A DNA stretch of 34,340 nt from an uncultured Lachnospiraceae bacterium (GTDB taxonomy: Bacteria; Bacillota; Clostridia; Lachnospirales; Lachnospiraceae): NCBI GenBank assembly GCA_946040795.1, contig CAMGCK010000016.1, positions 1 through 34,340 on the forward strand, in the 5' to 3' direction. The stretch's first letter is position 1; each line of letters opens with the position of its first letter. The position numbers and the translations under genes are program-made. Below are positions 1 to 7,391 of this stretch, piece by piece. Under the pieces are notes generated by a model. The model was not told where the DNA came from and did not search any database. It saw nothing but the letters and a program-made list of their open reading frames with translations.

Positions 1-49
1 TTCATTACTATTTGTGCCGCCAGCCTAAGGCGGCGGAATGGAGATTTTT

Positions 50-1030
50 ATGAAAAAAGTCAGTGTCGTTGTTCCCTGCTTCAACGAAGAAGAAAATGTT
101 GAAGCTATGAGCAAGGCCATTATTCATGAGTTTGAAACCTATATTCCGGAATGTGATTATGAAATCATTTTCATCGACAATGATTCCAAGGACCGCACCC
201 GCGACATCATTCGCGTACTGGCAGCCTCCAACGATCACATCAAAGGTATTTTCAATGCCAAGAACTTCGGTCAGTTCAACTCTCCGTATTACGGCGTCAT
301 GCAGGCAACCGGCGACTGTGCCGTCCTCATGGCCTGCGATTTCCAGGAGCCGGTAGAGATGATCCGTGAGTTTGTGCATGCATGGGAAGAGGGTTATAAG
401 ATCGTCTGCGGCATCAAAACCACCAGCCAGGAGAATAAGTTTATCTATTTCCTGAGAAGCGTTTATTACAAGCTCATCAAGAAATTCTCCCAGGTGGAGA
501 TGATCGAGCAGTTCAGCGGATTTGGTCTTTTTGACCGCAAGTTCATTGAAGTCATGAAAACACTGGATGATCCGACTCCGTTCCTTCGCGGCGTGGTTGC
601 CGAGCTGGGCTTCCGCAGAAAGGACATCGAATTCACACAGGCGCTTCGCGCAGGCGGCAAAAGCAGCAACAACTGGTACACACTGTATGACGGTGCCATG
701 CTGAGCTTCACTTCCTACACGAAGATCGGCCTCCGGCTGGCAACCTTTACCGGGTTCTTTGGCGCCTTTGTCAGCTTCGTGACGGCTGTTGTATTCTTCA
801 TCAAAAAACTGGTGAACTGGTACGAGTTCCAGGCCGGCATGGCTCCGCTCATCATCATTATGTGCATGCTGGGCTGCCTGCAGCTTCTGTTCATCGGTAT
901 CATGGGTGAATATATTCTGAGCATCAATACCCGGTCGATGCATCGCCCGCTCGTCATAGAAGAAGAGCGCGTGGGCAAATGGACTCCGGTGAAAACCGAT
1001 GATAAAAGCTCAGAGGATTCCAATGGGTGA
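50..1030 (+). CDS. GT2 family glycosyltransferase, polyprenyl-phosphate type (GtrB/Dpm1-like)
   Basis: The 326-residue protein starts with the GT2 fold: the nucleotide-binding strand VSVVVPCFNEEEN at residues 4-16, an acidic patch at D43/D45/D48, and the metal-binding D97-x-Q99 in the segment CDFQEP. Two hydrophobic segments follow at about 225-250 and 262-290, as in enzymes that move a sugar from a nucleotide onto polyprenyl phosphate at the cytoplasmic membrane face (family knowledge). I chose the ATG at 50 over the ATG at 38 because GGAG at 40-43 sits 6 nt upstream of it. The ThDP enzyme and SDR downstream suggest a surface-glycan cluster, so this enzyme may load an unusual sugar onto a lipid carrier. 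The donor sugar cannot be read from sequence. Confidence 0.88.
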   Translation: MKKVSVVVPCFNEEENVEAMSKAIIHEFETYIPECDYEIIFIDNDSKDRTRDIIRVLAASNDHIKGIFNAKNFGQFNSPYYGVMQATGDCAVLMACDFQEPVEMIREFVHAWEEGYKIVCGIKTTSQENKFIYFLRSVYYKLIKKFSQVEMIEQFSGFGLFDRKFIEVMKTLDDPTPFLRGVVAELGFRRKDIEFTQALRAGGKSSNNWYTLYDGAMLSFTSYTKIGLRLATFTGFFGAFVSFVTAVVFFIKKLVNWYEFQAGMAPLIIIMCMLGCLQLLFIGIMGEYILSINTRSMHRPLVIEEERVGKWTPVKTDDKSSEDSNG

Positions 1031-1120
1031 CGGCCGGAATATCGAATAAAACAGCACAGCATCAACAAAACTGCAAGAAACGGTACATTTCGAGTTTTCA
1101 AAAAGTGCGAAAGGAACACC

Positions 1121-2944
1121 ATGAAAGTACGCATTTCCGAATGGTTGGCGGATTTCCTGGTAAAACAGGGTATCCGATATAATTTCACAGTCCCGGGCGG
1201 CGGCGCCATGTACATGAACGTGGCATTCGGCCATCAGGAGGGACTGACCAATATTTTTGTTCAGCACGAGCAGGCTGCGGCCATCGCCGCAGAGGCCTAT
1301 GTCCGTATTCACAACGAACTTCCGCTCGTCTGCTGCACCACAGGTCCCGGCGGCACCAATACGCTGACCGGCGTCCTCGGCGCATGGCTGGACAGTATTC
1401 CCATGCTGATCATCTCCGGTCAGGTGCGCTATGCCACGACCTCCCGTGCAAACGGAAGCCGCGTGCGTGCACTGGGCGACCAGGAGTATGACATCACTCG
1501 CTGCGTAGACGCCATGACCAAATACGCAGTGATGATAAATGACCCCAAGTCCGTCCGCTATCATGTCGAGAAGGCGCTGTATCTGGCAAAAACAGGACGC
1601 CCGGGTCCGGTTTGGCTCGATGTACCGCTGGATATCCAGAGTGCGCTGATAGAGGAAAGTGACCTCTACGGCTTCACGCCGGATGAAACGGAAGAGAGAG
1701 CGGACCGTACCGAACTCACAGACGCTTTCATGGACGAACTGGTGGAAAAGATCCGTCAGGCCAAGCGTCCGGTATTCAATGCCGGAAACGGTATCCGCAT
1801 TGCCGGATGCCACGCGGAATTCATGGAGGCAGTGGAAGCACTGCACATTCCGGTCGTGACCGGCTGGGATTCCATCGACCTCATCTATGACGAGCATCCG
1901 CTGTACTGCGGACGCGCCGGACTCATGGGGGACCGTCCCGGCAACTGGGCGGTTCAGAACAGTGATCTGCTTCTTTCTGTTGGAAGCCGCCTTGGCGTAC
2001 GCCAGGTCGGTTACGACAAGACCAAGTGGGCGCGCGAGTCCTATGTGGTCATGGTGGACATTGACCGTGCAGAGCTGGAAAAGCCGTCCATTCATGTGGA
2101 ACTGCCCGTCTGTGCCGATGCCGGTGAATTCCTGCGGAAACTGAATGCCGCGCTGAAGAGAGCGCCGCTTGATGAAAAGACCGACTGGACCGGCCGCTGT
2201 GCCGGCTGGAAGAGAGACTACCCCGTTGTGCAGGAAAAGCATTACGCGGAAGCTCCGATGGCCAATGTATACTGCTTCATGAAGGAACTTTCCAGACGAC
2301 TTCCGGAAGGGCAGCTCATTGTGACCGGCAACGGCAGTGCCTGTGTTGTGGGAAGCCATGCCTGTGTCATGAAGAAAGGCCAGCGGTTCATCATCAACAG
2401 CGGAGCGGCATCCATGGGCTATGACCTGCCGGCATCCGTGGGCGCGTGCTTTGCGGAAGGCGGGAAGGAAACCATCTGTCTTTCCGGTGACGGCAGCATT
2501 CAGATGAATCTGCAGGAACTGCAGACCATCGTCCATCACAAGCTGCCCATCAAGATCTTTGTGATCAACAACAGCGGTTACCATTCCATGCGCCAGACGC
2601 AGAACAATCTGTTCCCGGAACTTTCCAACGTGGGTGTCGGTCCGGAAACGAAGGATTTAAGCTTCCCGTCCATGGAGAAGATATCCTGGGCGTACGGCAT
2701 TCCGTATTTTGCCATTCATAAAAACAGCGAAATGTCCGTCCTCGACGATGTCCTGAAACACGAAGGCTATGCTCTTTGTGAGATTTTTGTGGACAGCGAG
2801 CAGAAGTTTGAGCCCAAGAGTGCCACCAAGAAATTCCCCGACGGAAAACTGGTGTCACCGCCGTTAGAAGATCTGGCCCCGTTCCTTCCCCGTGAGGAGC
2901 TGGAAAAGATCATGCTGATTCCGATGCTGCCGGAGATCATGTGA
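1121..2944 (+). CDS. Thiamine-diphosphate-dependent enzyme, acetolactate synthase-like
   Basis: This 607-residue protein has the three-domain layout of the acetohydroxyacid synthase/pyruvate oxidase superfamily. The catalytic glutamate that activates ThDP is E50, in the segment QHEQAAA. The C-terminal ThDP/Mg site is G456-D457-G458 followed by N483-N484. The PGG loop near residue 25 differs from housekeeping IlvB, and no ilvN or ilvC lies nearby, so branched amino-acid synthesis is unlikely. The next gene is an extended SDR overlapping by one base, and a GT2 lies upstream. Such ThDP-SDR pairs occur in nucleotide-sugar pathways, for example YerE/YerF of CDP-yersiniose, where pyruvate supplies a two-carbon branch. 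That role here is inference. The start is supported by AAGGA about 6 nt upstream. The 90-nt gap before it shows no clear promoter. Confidence 0.85.
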   Translation: MKVRISEWLADFLVKQGIRYNFTVPGGGAMYMNVAFGHQEGLTNIFVQHEQAAAIAAEAYVRIHNELPLVCCTTGPGGTNTLTGVLGAWLDSIPMLIISGQVRYATTSRANGSRVRALGDQEYDITRCVDAMTKYAVMINDPKSVRYHVEKALYLAKTGRPGPVWLDVPLDIQSALIEESDLYGFTPDETEERADRTELTDAFMDELVEKIRQAKRPVFNAGNGIRIAGCHAEFMEAVEALHIPVVTGWDSIDLIYDEHPLYCGRAGLMGDRPGNWAVQNSDLLLSVGSRLGVRQVGYDKTKWARESYVVMVDIDRAELEKPSIHVELPVCADAGEFLRKLNAALKRAPLDEKTDWTGRCAGWKRDYPVVQEKHYAEAPMANVYCFMKELSRRLPEGQLIVTGNGSACVVGSHACVMKKGQRFIINSGAASMGYDLPASVGACFAEGGKETICLSGDGSIQMNLQELQTIVHHKLPIKIFVINNSGYHSMRQTQNNLFPELSNVGVGPETKDLSFPSMEKISWAYGIPYFAIHKNSEMSVLDDVLKHEGYALCEIFVDSEQKFEPKSATKKFPDGKLVSPPLEDLAPFLPREELEKIMLIPMLPEIM

Positions 2945-3855
2945 TGAAGAAGGCGGTCATTACCGGCCCGACGGGCGGTGTGGGATCCGCATTGATTCGC
3001 GAGCTTTGCAGACAGGGCGTTGAAGTCACTGCGGTGATTCGTCCGGGTTCATCCCGTGCGGACAATGTACGCGGTATTCCGGGGGTCACCGTCGTGGAAT
3101 GTGAGCTTCACGAGCTTAAAAAGCTGTCATCACTGCCGCACGATTTTGAGGCTTTCTACCACTTTGGCTGGACAGGCACTTATGGTGCGTCCCGTCTGGA
3201 TCGGGAAGAGCAGCAGAAGAATGTGCAGTACACTCTGGATGCGGCAGAACTGGCGGAAACGCTGGGGTGTTCCGTATTTGTGGGCGCAGGCTCACAGAGC
3301 GAGTTCGGGCATGTGGAGGGAATCCTTTCCCCGGATCTCCCCTGTCATCCGGACAATGAATACGGTATTGCCAAACTGGAGGCAGGCCTCAAGAGCCGCG
3401 CACTCTGCAAGGAAAAGGGCATTCGTCACGTCTGGGTGCGGATCGTCAGTTCCTTTGGCCCCGGCGATGCCGATCGTACCATGGTCATGGGTACACTCAA
3501 AGCCTTTCTGAATGGCGAAGAAAGGCAGTTCACAAGAGGCGACCAGATCTGGGATTATATTTATACCGGTGATCTGGCGCGAATCTTTGTCCTTGCGGCA
3601 GAGAAAGGGCGCGATGGTGCTGTTTATGTAGCGGGTACCGGGAAAACGCGCACGTTAAGAAGCTACATTGAAACCATGCGTGACATCGTGTGTCCGGAGC
3701 GGGAGCTTTCCTTTGGAGGAATTCCGTATTATCCGAATCAGGTCATGCATCTCGAAGCGGATATCTCCAATCTGGTGGAAGATACCGGGTTTGAACCGGA
3801 GTATTCGTTTGAAGAAGGGGTTCGTAAAACGGTTGAATGGATCCGACAGCAGTAA
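2944..3855 (+). CDS. NAD(P)-dependent epimerase/reductase, extended SDR family
   Basis: The 303-residue protein opens with the Rossmann motif TGPTGGVG at residues 7-14 and carries the catalytic pair Y140-x3-K144 in the segment NEYGIAKLE. A serine-rich strand, GAGSQSE, sits before it where the catalytic serine is expected. This is the extended SDR type used for nucleotide sugars. The ATG at 2944 shares one base with the TGA of the ThDP enzyme, and GGAG at 2932-2935 is well spaced for it; a GTG at 2941 is a possible alternative. Translational coupling suggests the two enzymes act in sequence, perhaps with this one reducing the keto group of the branched sugar made upstream. Substrate and direction are not established. 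Confidence 0.85.
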   Translation: MKKAVITGPTGGVGSALIRELCRQGVEVTAVIRPGSSRADNVRGIPGVTVVECELHELKKLSSLPHDFEAFYHFGWTGTYGASRLDREEQQKNVQYTLDAAELAETLGCSVFVGAGSQSEFGHVEGILSPDLPCHPDNEYGIAKLEAGLKSRALCKEKGIRHVWVRIVSSFGPGDADRTMVMGTLKAFLNGEERQFTRGDQIWDYIYTGDLARIFVLAAEKGRDGAVYVAGTGKTRTLRSYIETMRDIVCPERELSFGGIPYYPNQVMHLEADISNLVEDTGFEPEYSFEEGVRKTVEWIRQQ

Positions 3856-3876
3856 GCAGTCACGCGGAGTGATTGC
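3856..3876. other. Stem-loop after the SDR gene, no U-tract
   Basis: An 8-bp stem with one G-U pair (3856-3863 against 3869-3876, loop of 5) begins directly after the SDR stop codon. No run of T follows, so it does not look like a standard intrinsic terminator. It might stabilise an mRNA 3' end or be chance. Confidence 0.3.
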
Positions 3877-3914
3877 CTCGCTGTAAAAGGACGATCGCCG
3901 AACGAACCGTAATA

Positions 3915-3958
3915 AAGTGAGTTCGAGACCTTCCTCACTTAAAACAAAACTAAAGGAG
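3915..3958 (+). promoter_or_regulatory. preQ1-I riboswitch controlling queT translation
   Basis: A 7-bp stem P1 (3915-3921 AAGTGAG with 3934-3940 CTCACTT) encloses a loop beginning TTCGAGACC. An A-rich tail, AAAACAAAACTAAAGGAG, follows at 3941-3958. This matches the compact preQ1-I class: short hairpin, A-rich linker, then a 3' segment that pairs back into the loop as a pseudoknot. The 3' segment CTAA at 3950-3953 overlaps the ribosome binding site of queT, so bound preQ1 would hide the site and shut off translation. The assignment is from pattern recognition, reinforced by the gene downstream. Confidence 0.8.
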
Positions 3959-3967
3959 AATTGAAAA

Positions 3968-4450
3968 TTGAATAAGTCTGTTAAGTACATTGCCATCGGC
4001 GGTATTATTGCTGCCATGTATGTTGTTCTCACGTATGTGTGTTCCCTGATGGGACTCTCATCCGGCGTGGTTCAGGTCCGTTTTTCAGAAGCACTCTGCA
4101 TTCTTCCGTGCTTCATGCCGGCAGCGATTCCGGGTCTCTTTGTGGGATGCCTGTTATCCAACCTGCTTACGGGTTGTGCCCTGTGGGATGTGGTCTTTGG
4201 TTCTCTTGCGACCCTGATCGGCGCCTGCGGAACCTATTTACTCCGTAAGAATCGCTTTCTTGCGGCAGTTCCGCCCATTATGGCAAATACGATCATTGTT
4301 CCTTTTGTGCTCCGTCTTGTGTATGAAGTACCGGATGCCATGTGGTTTTTATTCCTGACGATCTTCATCGGCGAATTCATTTCCATCGGTATCCTGGGCG
4401 AACTTCTGTACAGCGTCATTAAGAAATACGGACGCAGATTGTGGGAGTGA
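3968..4450 (+). CDS. queT: QueT, queuosine-precursor ECF transporter substrate-binding subunit
   Basis: The 160-residue protein is nearly all membrane, with about five or six hydrophobic segments. It shows QueT-family landmarks: VQVRFSEAL near residue 35, a PAAIPGLFVG stretch, and DVVFGSLATLIGA near 75. QueT proteins are S components of energy-coupling-factor transporters that import queuosine precursors such as preQ1, using a shared EcfA/A'/T module encoded elsewhere (family knowledge). The start is TTG at 3968: AGGAG at 3954-3958 is 9 nt upstream and no suitable ATG exists. The riboswitch directly upstream fits feedback by the imported ligand. A likely terminator follows. Confidence 0.88.
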   Translation: MNKSVKYIAIGGIIAAMYVVLTYVCSLMGLSSGVVQVRFSEALCILPCFMPAAIPGLFVGCLLSNLLTGCALWDVVFGSLATLIGACGTYLLRKNRFLAAVPPIMANTIIVPFVLRLVYEVPDAMWFLFLTIFIGEFISIGILGELLYSVIKKYGRRLWE

Positions 4451-4473
4451 TTGGGTACAAAATCGGATGAAAT

Positions 4474-4553
4474 AAAAAGAACGCGCTTCTTTGATAGGTC
4501 ACCCCTTTACCGGTTGTCCGGTAAAGGGGCGTATCATAAAAGGCGCTTTTTTT
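4474..4553 (+). terminator. Probable terminator structure after queT
   Basis: A perfect 12-bp hairpin (4502-4513 with 4518-4529, loop TTGT) sits inside a wider fold in which TGATA at 4492-4496 pairs with TATCA at 4532-4536 and GCGC at 4483-4486 pairs with 4543-4546. A T-run at 4547-4553 directly follows the outer arm. The T-run is not adjacent to the strongest hairpin, so efficiency is uncertain. Confidence 0.55.
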
Positions 4554-4709
4554 ATGCCCCGGCGTGCGGCGTATGCAGGGAATAGAACGGGTATTATGAT
4601 GCACTGCTTCGGCCGGGGAAGTCGCTGAAGATCACTTTTTAATGATCGGTAAATACGGGAAAGCCGCGGGAAGGCAGACGGGCATAGGTCCGGAAGAACC
4701 CGGCAGTTA
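4554..4709. other. Non-coding spacer before the tRNA promoter
   Basis: No reading frame with a ribosome binding site and no recognisable RNA was found here. A weak hairpin, GATCA...TGATC around 4630-4647, is the only structure. The 3' side becomes AT-rich (4710-4740) and could serve as an UP element for the tRNA promoter. Confidence 0.4.
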
Positions 4710-4739
4710 TTGACAAATTATAAATAATATAAAAAACAC

Positions 4740-4768
4740 TTGATTTTTACCGCAGGGGATGGTATCAT
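4740..4768 (+). promoter_or_regulatory. Promoter of the tRNA-Val gene
   Basis: TTGATT at 4740-4745 and TATCAT at 4763-4768 are separated by exactly 17 nt. The expected start near 4775 lies about 15 nt before the mature tRNA. The upstream stretch is strongly AT-rich, typical of a stable-RNA promoter. Confidence 0.75.
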
Positions 4769-4789
4769 ATCCCTTGCAGTAATGCAAAT

Positions 4790-4863
4790 GGACGATTAGC
4801 TCAGCTGGTATGAGCATTCGCTTGACGTGCGAAGGGTCACAGGTTCGAGTCCTGTATCGTCCA
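4790..4863 (+). tRNA. tRNA-Val(GAC)
   Basis: A complete cloverleaf of 74 nt. The acceptor stem GGACGAT (4790-4796) pairs perfectly with ATCGTCC (4856-4862), with discriminator A at 4863. The D arm is GCTC...GAGC, the anticodon stem TTCGC/GCGAA encloses loop TTGACGT, and the T arm carries TTCGAGT. Anticodon GAC at 4824-4826 reads valine codons GUC/GUU. The 3' CCA is not encoded (T-run follows), so it must be added by nucleotidyltransferase. The gene stands alone with its own promoter and terminator. Confidence 0.96.
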
Positions 4864-4891
4864 TTTTTTATGCCTTTTTGAGGTGAGTTGA

Positions 4892-4929
4892 AGCCGGTGA
4901 ACGCCAGTAATGGCGGGCACCGGCTTTTT
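4892..4929 (+). terminator. Intrinsic terminator after tRNA-Val
   Basis: AGCCGGTG (4892-4899) pairs with CACCGGCT (4918-4925). An inner stem CGCCA/TGGCG encloses loop GTAA. A T-run follows at 4925-4929. Confidence 0.85.
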
Positions 4930-4971
4930 GCAGCCCGAAATGAGGCAAGCGAAAAGATAAAAAGCTCACTG

Positions 4972-5000
4972 TTGTTTTTATAAAAGAATCCGAGTATACT
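4972..5000 (+). promoter_or_regulatory. Promoter of the DUF2161-type gene (possibly leaderless transcript)
   Basis: TTGTTT at 4972-4977 and TATACT at 4995-5000 are 17 nt apart. A start 7-8 nt after the -10 falls on 5007-5008, which is the ATG of the next gene. No Shine-Dalgarno sequence exists between the -10 box and that ATG. Confidence 0.6.
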
Positions 5001-5007
5001 TTTCTGT

Positions 5008-5709
5008 ATGGAAAAGGATCTGTTTCTCCCGATAAAAGAATATTTTGAAGCACAGGGCTATGTCTGCGACGGAGAGGTCAAGGAAATTGATCTCTACATG
5101 GAGAAGGATGGCGAAGGCGCTGCGGTGGAACTCAAGCAGGACATTGATTTCCGCGCAGTACAGCAGGCGGCCCTCCGGCAGAAACTGACGGACACGGTCT
5201 ATATCGGCACCTTCATGCCCAGGGACATGCGGTCGCATGCGTATAAAGACAAGCTGTACCTTTTGAAGCGGCTTGGCATCGGGCTCATTGCGGTATCGGA
5301 AAAGACCGGAGAAGTTACGGTATTGAATGAACCGGTAGTGGCGGAGCTTTCCGCTTATCAGCGGAGGAGTAAGAAGAAAGCGCGGCAGCTGAAGAAGGAG
5401 TTCCATCGGCGGAAGGTGAAAAACAATATCGGCGGCGTTCATGGAACCAAACTGGTAACCGGTTATCGGGAGGACGCGCTTCTTGTACTGGATGCGCTGG
5501 CTGAGCTTGGCGGCGAGGGCGCCCCCAAAAATGTAGCGGAGATCTGCGGAATCAAAAAGTCCCGTGACATTCTCTATGCCAATTATTACGGCTGGTTTGA
5601 ATCGGTGCAGCGCGGTGTCTATCGTGTCACTCAGGGCGGTTATGACGCACTTGAGGAATTTGAGGAGACGGTATATCTTCTGAAGCGTGGAACCGGGAGG
5701 CAGTCATAG
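5008..5709 (+). CDS. DUF2161-like protein with predicted PD-(D/E)XK nuclease fold
   Basis: The 233-residue protein is soluble. Its N-terminal half shows the PD-(D/E)XK pattern, with D28 in EIDLYM and E41-L-K43 in VELKQD, followed by a helix rich in glutamine and alanine. A basic linker (residues about 128-145, SKKKARQLKKE) leads to a C-terminal segment resembling a winged helix (about 155-225). This matches my memory of DUF2161, annotated as a putative phosphodiesterase of unknown role. Neighbours give no clue. It lies between a tRNA terminator and a bidirectional terminator, so it is monocistronic. There is no ribosome binding site, and the -10 box ends 7 nt before the ATG. Function is unknown; a DNA-related role is only suggested by the fold. 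Confidence 0.75.
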   Translation: MEKDLFLPIKEYFEAQGYVCDGEVKEIDLYMEKDGEGAAVELKQDIDFRAVQQAALRQKLTDTVYIGTFMPRDMRSHAYKDKLYLLKRLGIGLIAVSEKTGEVTVLNEPVVAELSAYQRRSKKKARQLKKEFHRRKVKNNIGGVHGTKLVTGYREDALLVLDALAELGGEGAPKNVAEICGIKKSRDILYANYYGWFESVQRGVYRVTQGGYDALEEFEETVYLLKRGTGRQS

Positions 5710-5805
5710 AAGGAAGGAATCGACACTTTATCGGAAATCCCGCATTCGGAATTTATCATGACCGGTCAGATCATCGGGGTCAATGGCGGCGATATCATGG
5801 GCTGA
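5710..5805 (+). pseudogene. Remnant of an SDR (FabG-like) gene, C-terminal end
   Basis: An open stretch of about 31 codons without a start ends at TGA 5803-5805. It reads DTLSEIPHSEFIMTGQI and then IGVNGGDIMG. The pattern TGQxxxVNGG near the C terminus is the signature end of classical SDR enzymes. The SEIP segment normally lies some 20 residues before it, so an internal deletion is likely. It is in the same frame as the DUF2161 gene but separated from it by TAG. I read it as a gene scar. Confidence 0.5.
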
Positions 5806-5823
5806 TCGCAGCGGCATATTGAG

Positions 5824-5864
5824 AAAAAGACCGGTTGATTCAAAAAGAATCAATCGGTCTTTTT
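5824..5864. terminator. Bidirectional intrinsic terminator
   Basis: A 17-bp stem (5824-5840 with 5848-5864, one G-U) has A-run and T-run ends, so it works in both directions. It separates the DUF2161 gene from the converging NlpC/P60 gene. Confidence 0.88.
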
Positions 5865-5901
5865 GTGAGATTCCCATGTTTTCAGGGGCTTCATTACGTC
5901 T

Positions 5902-7212
5902 TTACGGAATGACGCGAGCCGCAAACAGCGGATCGCGGTAATAAGCACTGCTGATGAGTACGCCTGTAGCTTCCGTACCGGAGTGGACGATCTGTCCGTT
6001 TCCGATGTACAGTGCTACATGCCCCAGATACTTCTGACTGTTGGAGTAGAAGAGAAGGTCACCCGGTTGGAGCCGCGAAAGATCCACATGCGGATACTGG
6101 TCAGCCTGTCCGGCAGGAGTGTACGAAGGATAATAGCCAAAGTGCTGATATACCAGTGAAGTGAAGCCGGAACAGTCTGTGCCGGTCTCCAGGCTGCGTC
6201 CGCCGTGAACATAAGGCTTTCCGACATATTGGAGCGCGTACTGGACGACTGCGTTTCTTAAAGCGTCAGCGGCAGCATCGCCGGTACTTGCCGCACCCGG
6301 ATCAGCCGGAATGGCGGGCTGAGTCTGCTGTTCTTGTTGAGCTTGCTGTTTCGCGGCCTGTTCTGCCGCAGCGGCTGCAGCGGCGGCTTCCGCTTCCTGC
6401 TGAGCTTTCAGCGCGGCCTGATATTCTTCCTCGGCCTTTCGCGCGGCTTCTTCACGTTCCTGCTGGATGCGGATGGCTTCTTCCTCTTCCTCCAGGGTGA
6501 TCGCAGTCTTGAAAACCGTCTTTAAGTCCAGACACTCTGCATAGACATAACCGGTACTGGCAGCATCGGATTCGATCTTAGCCCATCCGTCTTCTGTAAG
6601 CTCGGTGATGTAAACTTCTGTACCTCGTTCATAGAAGGTAAATACATTGTCCGGATCATTCAGGTTCGGTTCAGAACGTACACGAAGATAATCTTCTGTA
6701 ACGGTTCCCATGAGAACACCGACTTCCTTTAGCATGGCTTCTGCTTCCTCACCCACCAGGAAATATTCGGATTTGATGTAACCGGTACAGTTGCCGGAAG
6801 TCATCAGATACCAGTTACCGTCTTCACAGACGACTTCATCCTGAATCTCCGCTGCGCAGTAATTGTAGATCTTACCGACGATCTCATCATCGACAGAAGG
6901 ACCGGAGCGGACATTGACGTAGTTGGGAACCATGGCGAGCGCGGTCAGACCGATCTTGGGCGATGGCGTTTCCGGCTCTGCTCTAGTCTCTTCCGTTTTA
7001 GAAATCTCTTCAGTATCGGCTTCATTTTTTACCGCGTAGTTCTTACCGGGACGGATCTTAGATGCCGCCACCGTGGGCGCGGGTTCTGTTTCAATATAAG
7101 CGGCCGGTTCCACCGGCTCTTCGGGAAGGTCCGATGCCGAATGGCAGGCGCTTGTCATACATAGGGCAAGACACAGAAAAAGTGCCGCGGGACCGGTATT
7201 TTTGCGAATCAT
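5902..7212 (-). CDS. SH3b/NlpC-P60 cell-wall hydrolase, predicted lipoprotein
   Basis: The 436-residue protein begins with a signal peptide ending MTSAC, with C23 as the likely lipidated cysteine. Two bacterial SH3 domains follow at about 88-153 and 168-230, each with the VRS core (NVRSGP, RVRSEP). A charged, alanine-rich helical linker (about 238-300) carries long Glu/Ala/Gln runs and is probably a coiled coil. The C-terminal NlpC/P60 domain (about 318-436) has catalytic C347 in TDCSGF, H398 in LGHVALYI and H410. Such enzymes cut peptidoglycan stem peptides at D-Glu-diamino-acid bonds, with SH3b domains binding the wall (family knowledge). I chose the ATG at 7212 because AGGAGG precedes it. 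A strong promoter lies upstream. Confidence 0.92.
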   Translation of the reverse strand: MIRKNTGPAALFLCLALCMTSACHSASDLPEEPVEPAAYIETEPAPTVAASKIRPGKNYAVKNEADTEEISKTEETRAEPETPSPKIGLTALAMVPNYVNVRSGPSVDDEIVGKIYNYCAAEIQDEVVCEDGNWYLMTSGNCTGYIKSEYFLVGEEAEAMLKEVGVLMGTVTEDYLRVRSEPNLNDPDNVFTFYERGTEVYITELTEDGWAKIESDAASTGYVYAECLDLKTVFKTAITLEEEEEAIRIQQEREEAARKAEEEYQAALKAQQEAEAAAAAAAAEQAAKQQAQQEQQTQPAIPADPGAASTGDAAADALRNAVVQYALQYVGKPYVHGGRSLETGTDCSGFTSLVYQHFGYYPSYTPAGQADQYPHVDLSRLQPGDLLFYSNSQKYLGHVALYIGNGQIVHSGTEATGVLISSAYYRDPLFAARVIP

Positions 7213-7251
7213 ACGGGCCTCCTTTTGTAAAAATGTCATTATTACGTAACA

Positions 7252-7280
7252 ATTATAACACACTGTTCATATATTGGCAA
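7252..7280 (-). promoter_or_regulatory. Promoter of the NlpC/P60 gene
   Basis: Read on the minus strand, TTGCCA (7280-7275) and TATAAT (7257-7252) are 17 nt apart. The ATG at 7212 lies about 35 nt after the expected start. Confidence 0.75.
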
Positions 7281-7296
7281 GAAAAAACGAAGAGTG

Positions 7297-7335
7297 TTGA
7301 CGATTTCCGCATTTTGGTGCTACATTAGGTATACT
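7297..7335 (+). promoter_or_regulatory. Possible promoter of the CapA-like gene
   Basis: TTGACG at 7297-7302 is 18 nt before TACATT at 7321-7326. A better -10 box, TATACT at 7330-7335, lacks a correctly spaced -35. Either could drive the gene, so the exact start is uncertain. It diverges from the NlpC/P60 promoter. Confidence 0.45.
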
Positions 7336-7391
7336 TGTGTCGAAAGGACACCATATGTATAGGTGGAGACGCGAAAAGGTGCGGGATCATA

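Noticed and set aside
16-34. 6-bp stem-loop GCCGCC...GGCGGC at the left edge
   Set aside because: No T-run and no upstream context; it could be the end of a cut gene or a chance hairpin.
1010-2584. Long antisense frame opposite the ThDP enzyme
   Set aside because: It lacks family motifs and a binding site, and mirrors the codon bias of the real gene, whose catalytic residues are all present.
4580-4640. Short ATG frames in the spacer before tRNA-Val
   Set aside because: None has a binding site or more than a few codons.
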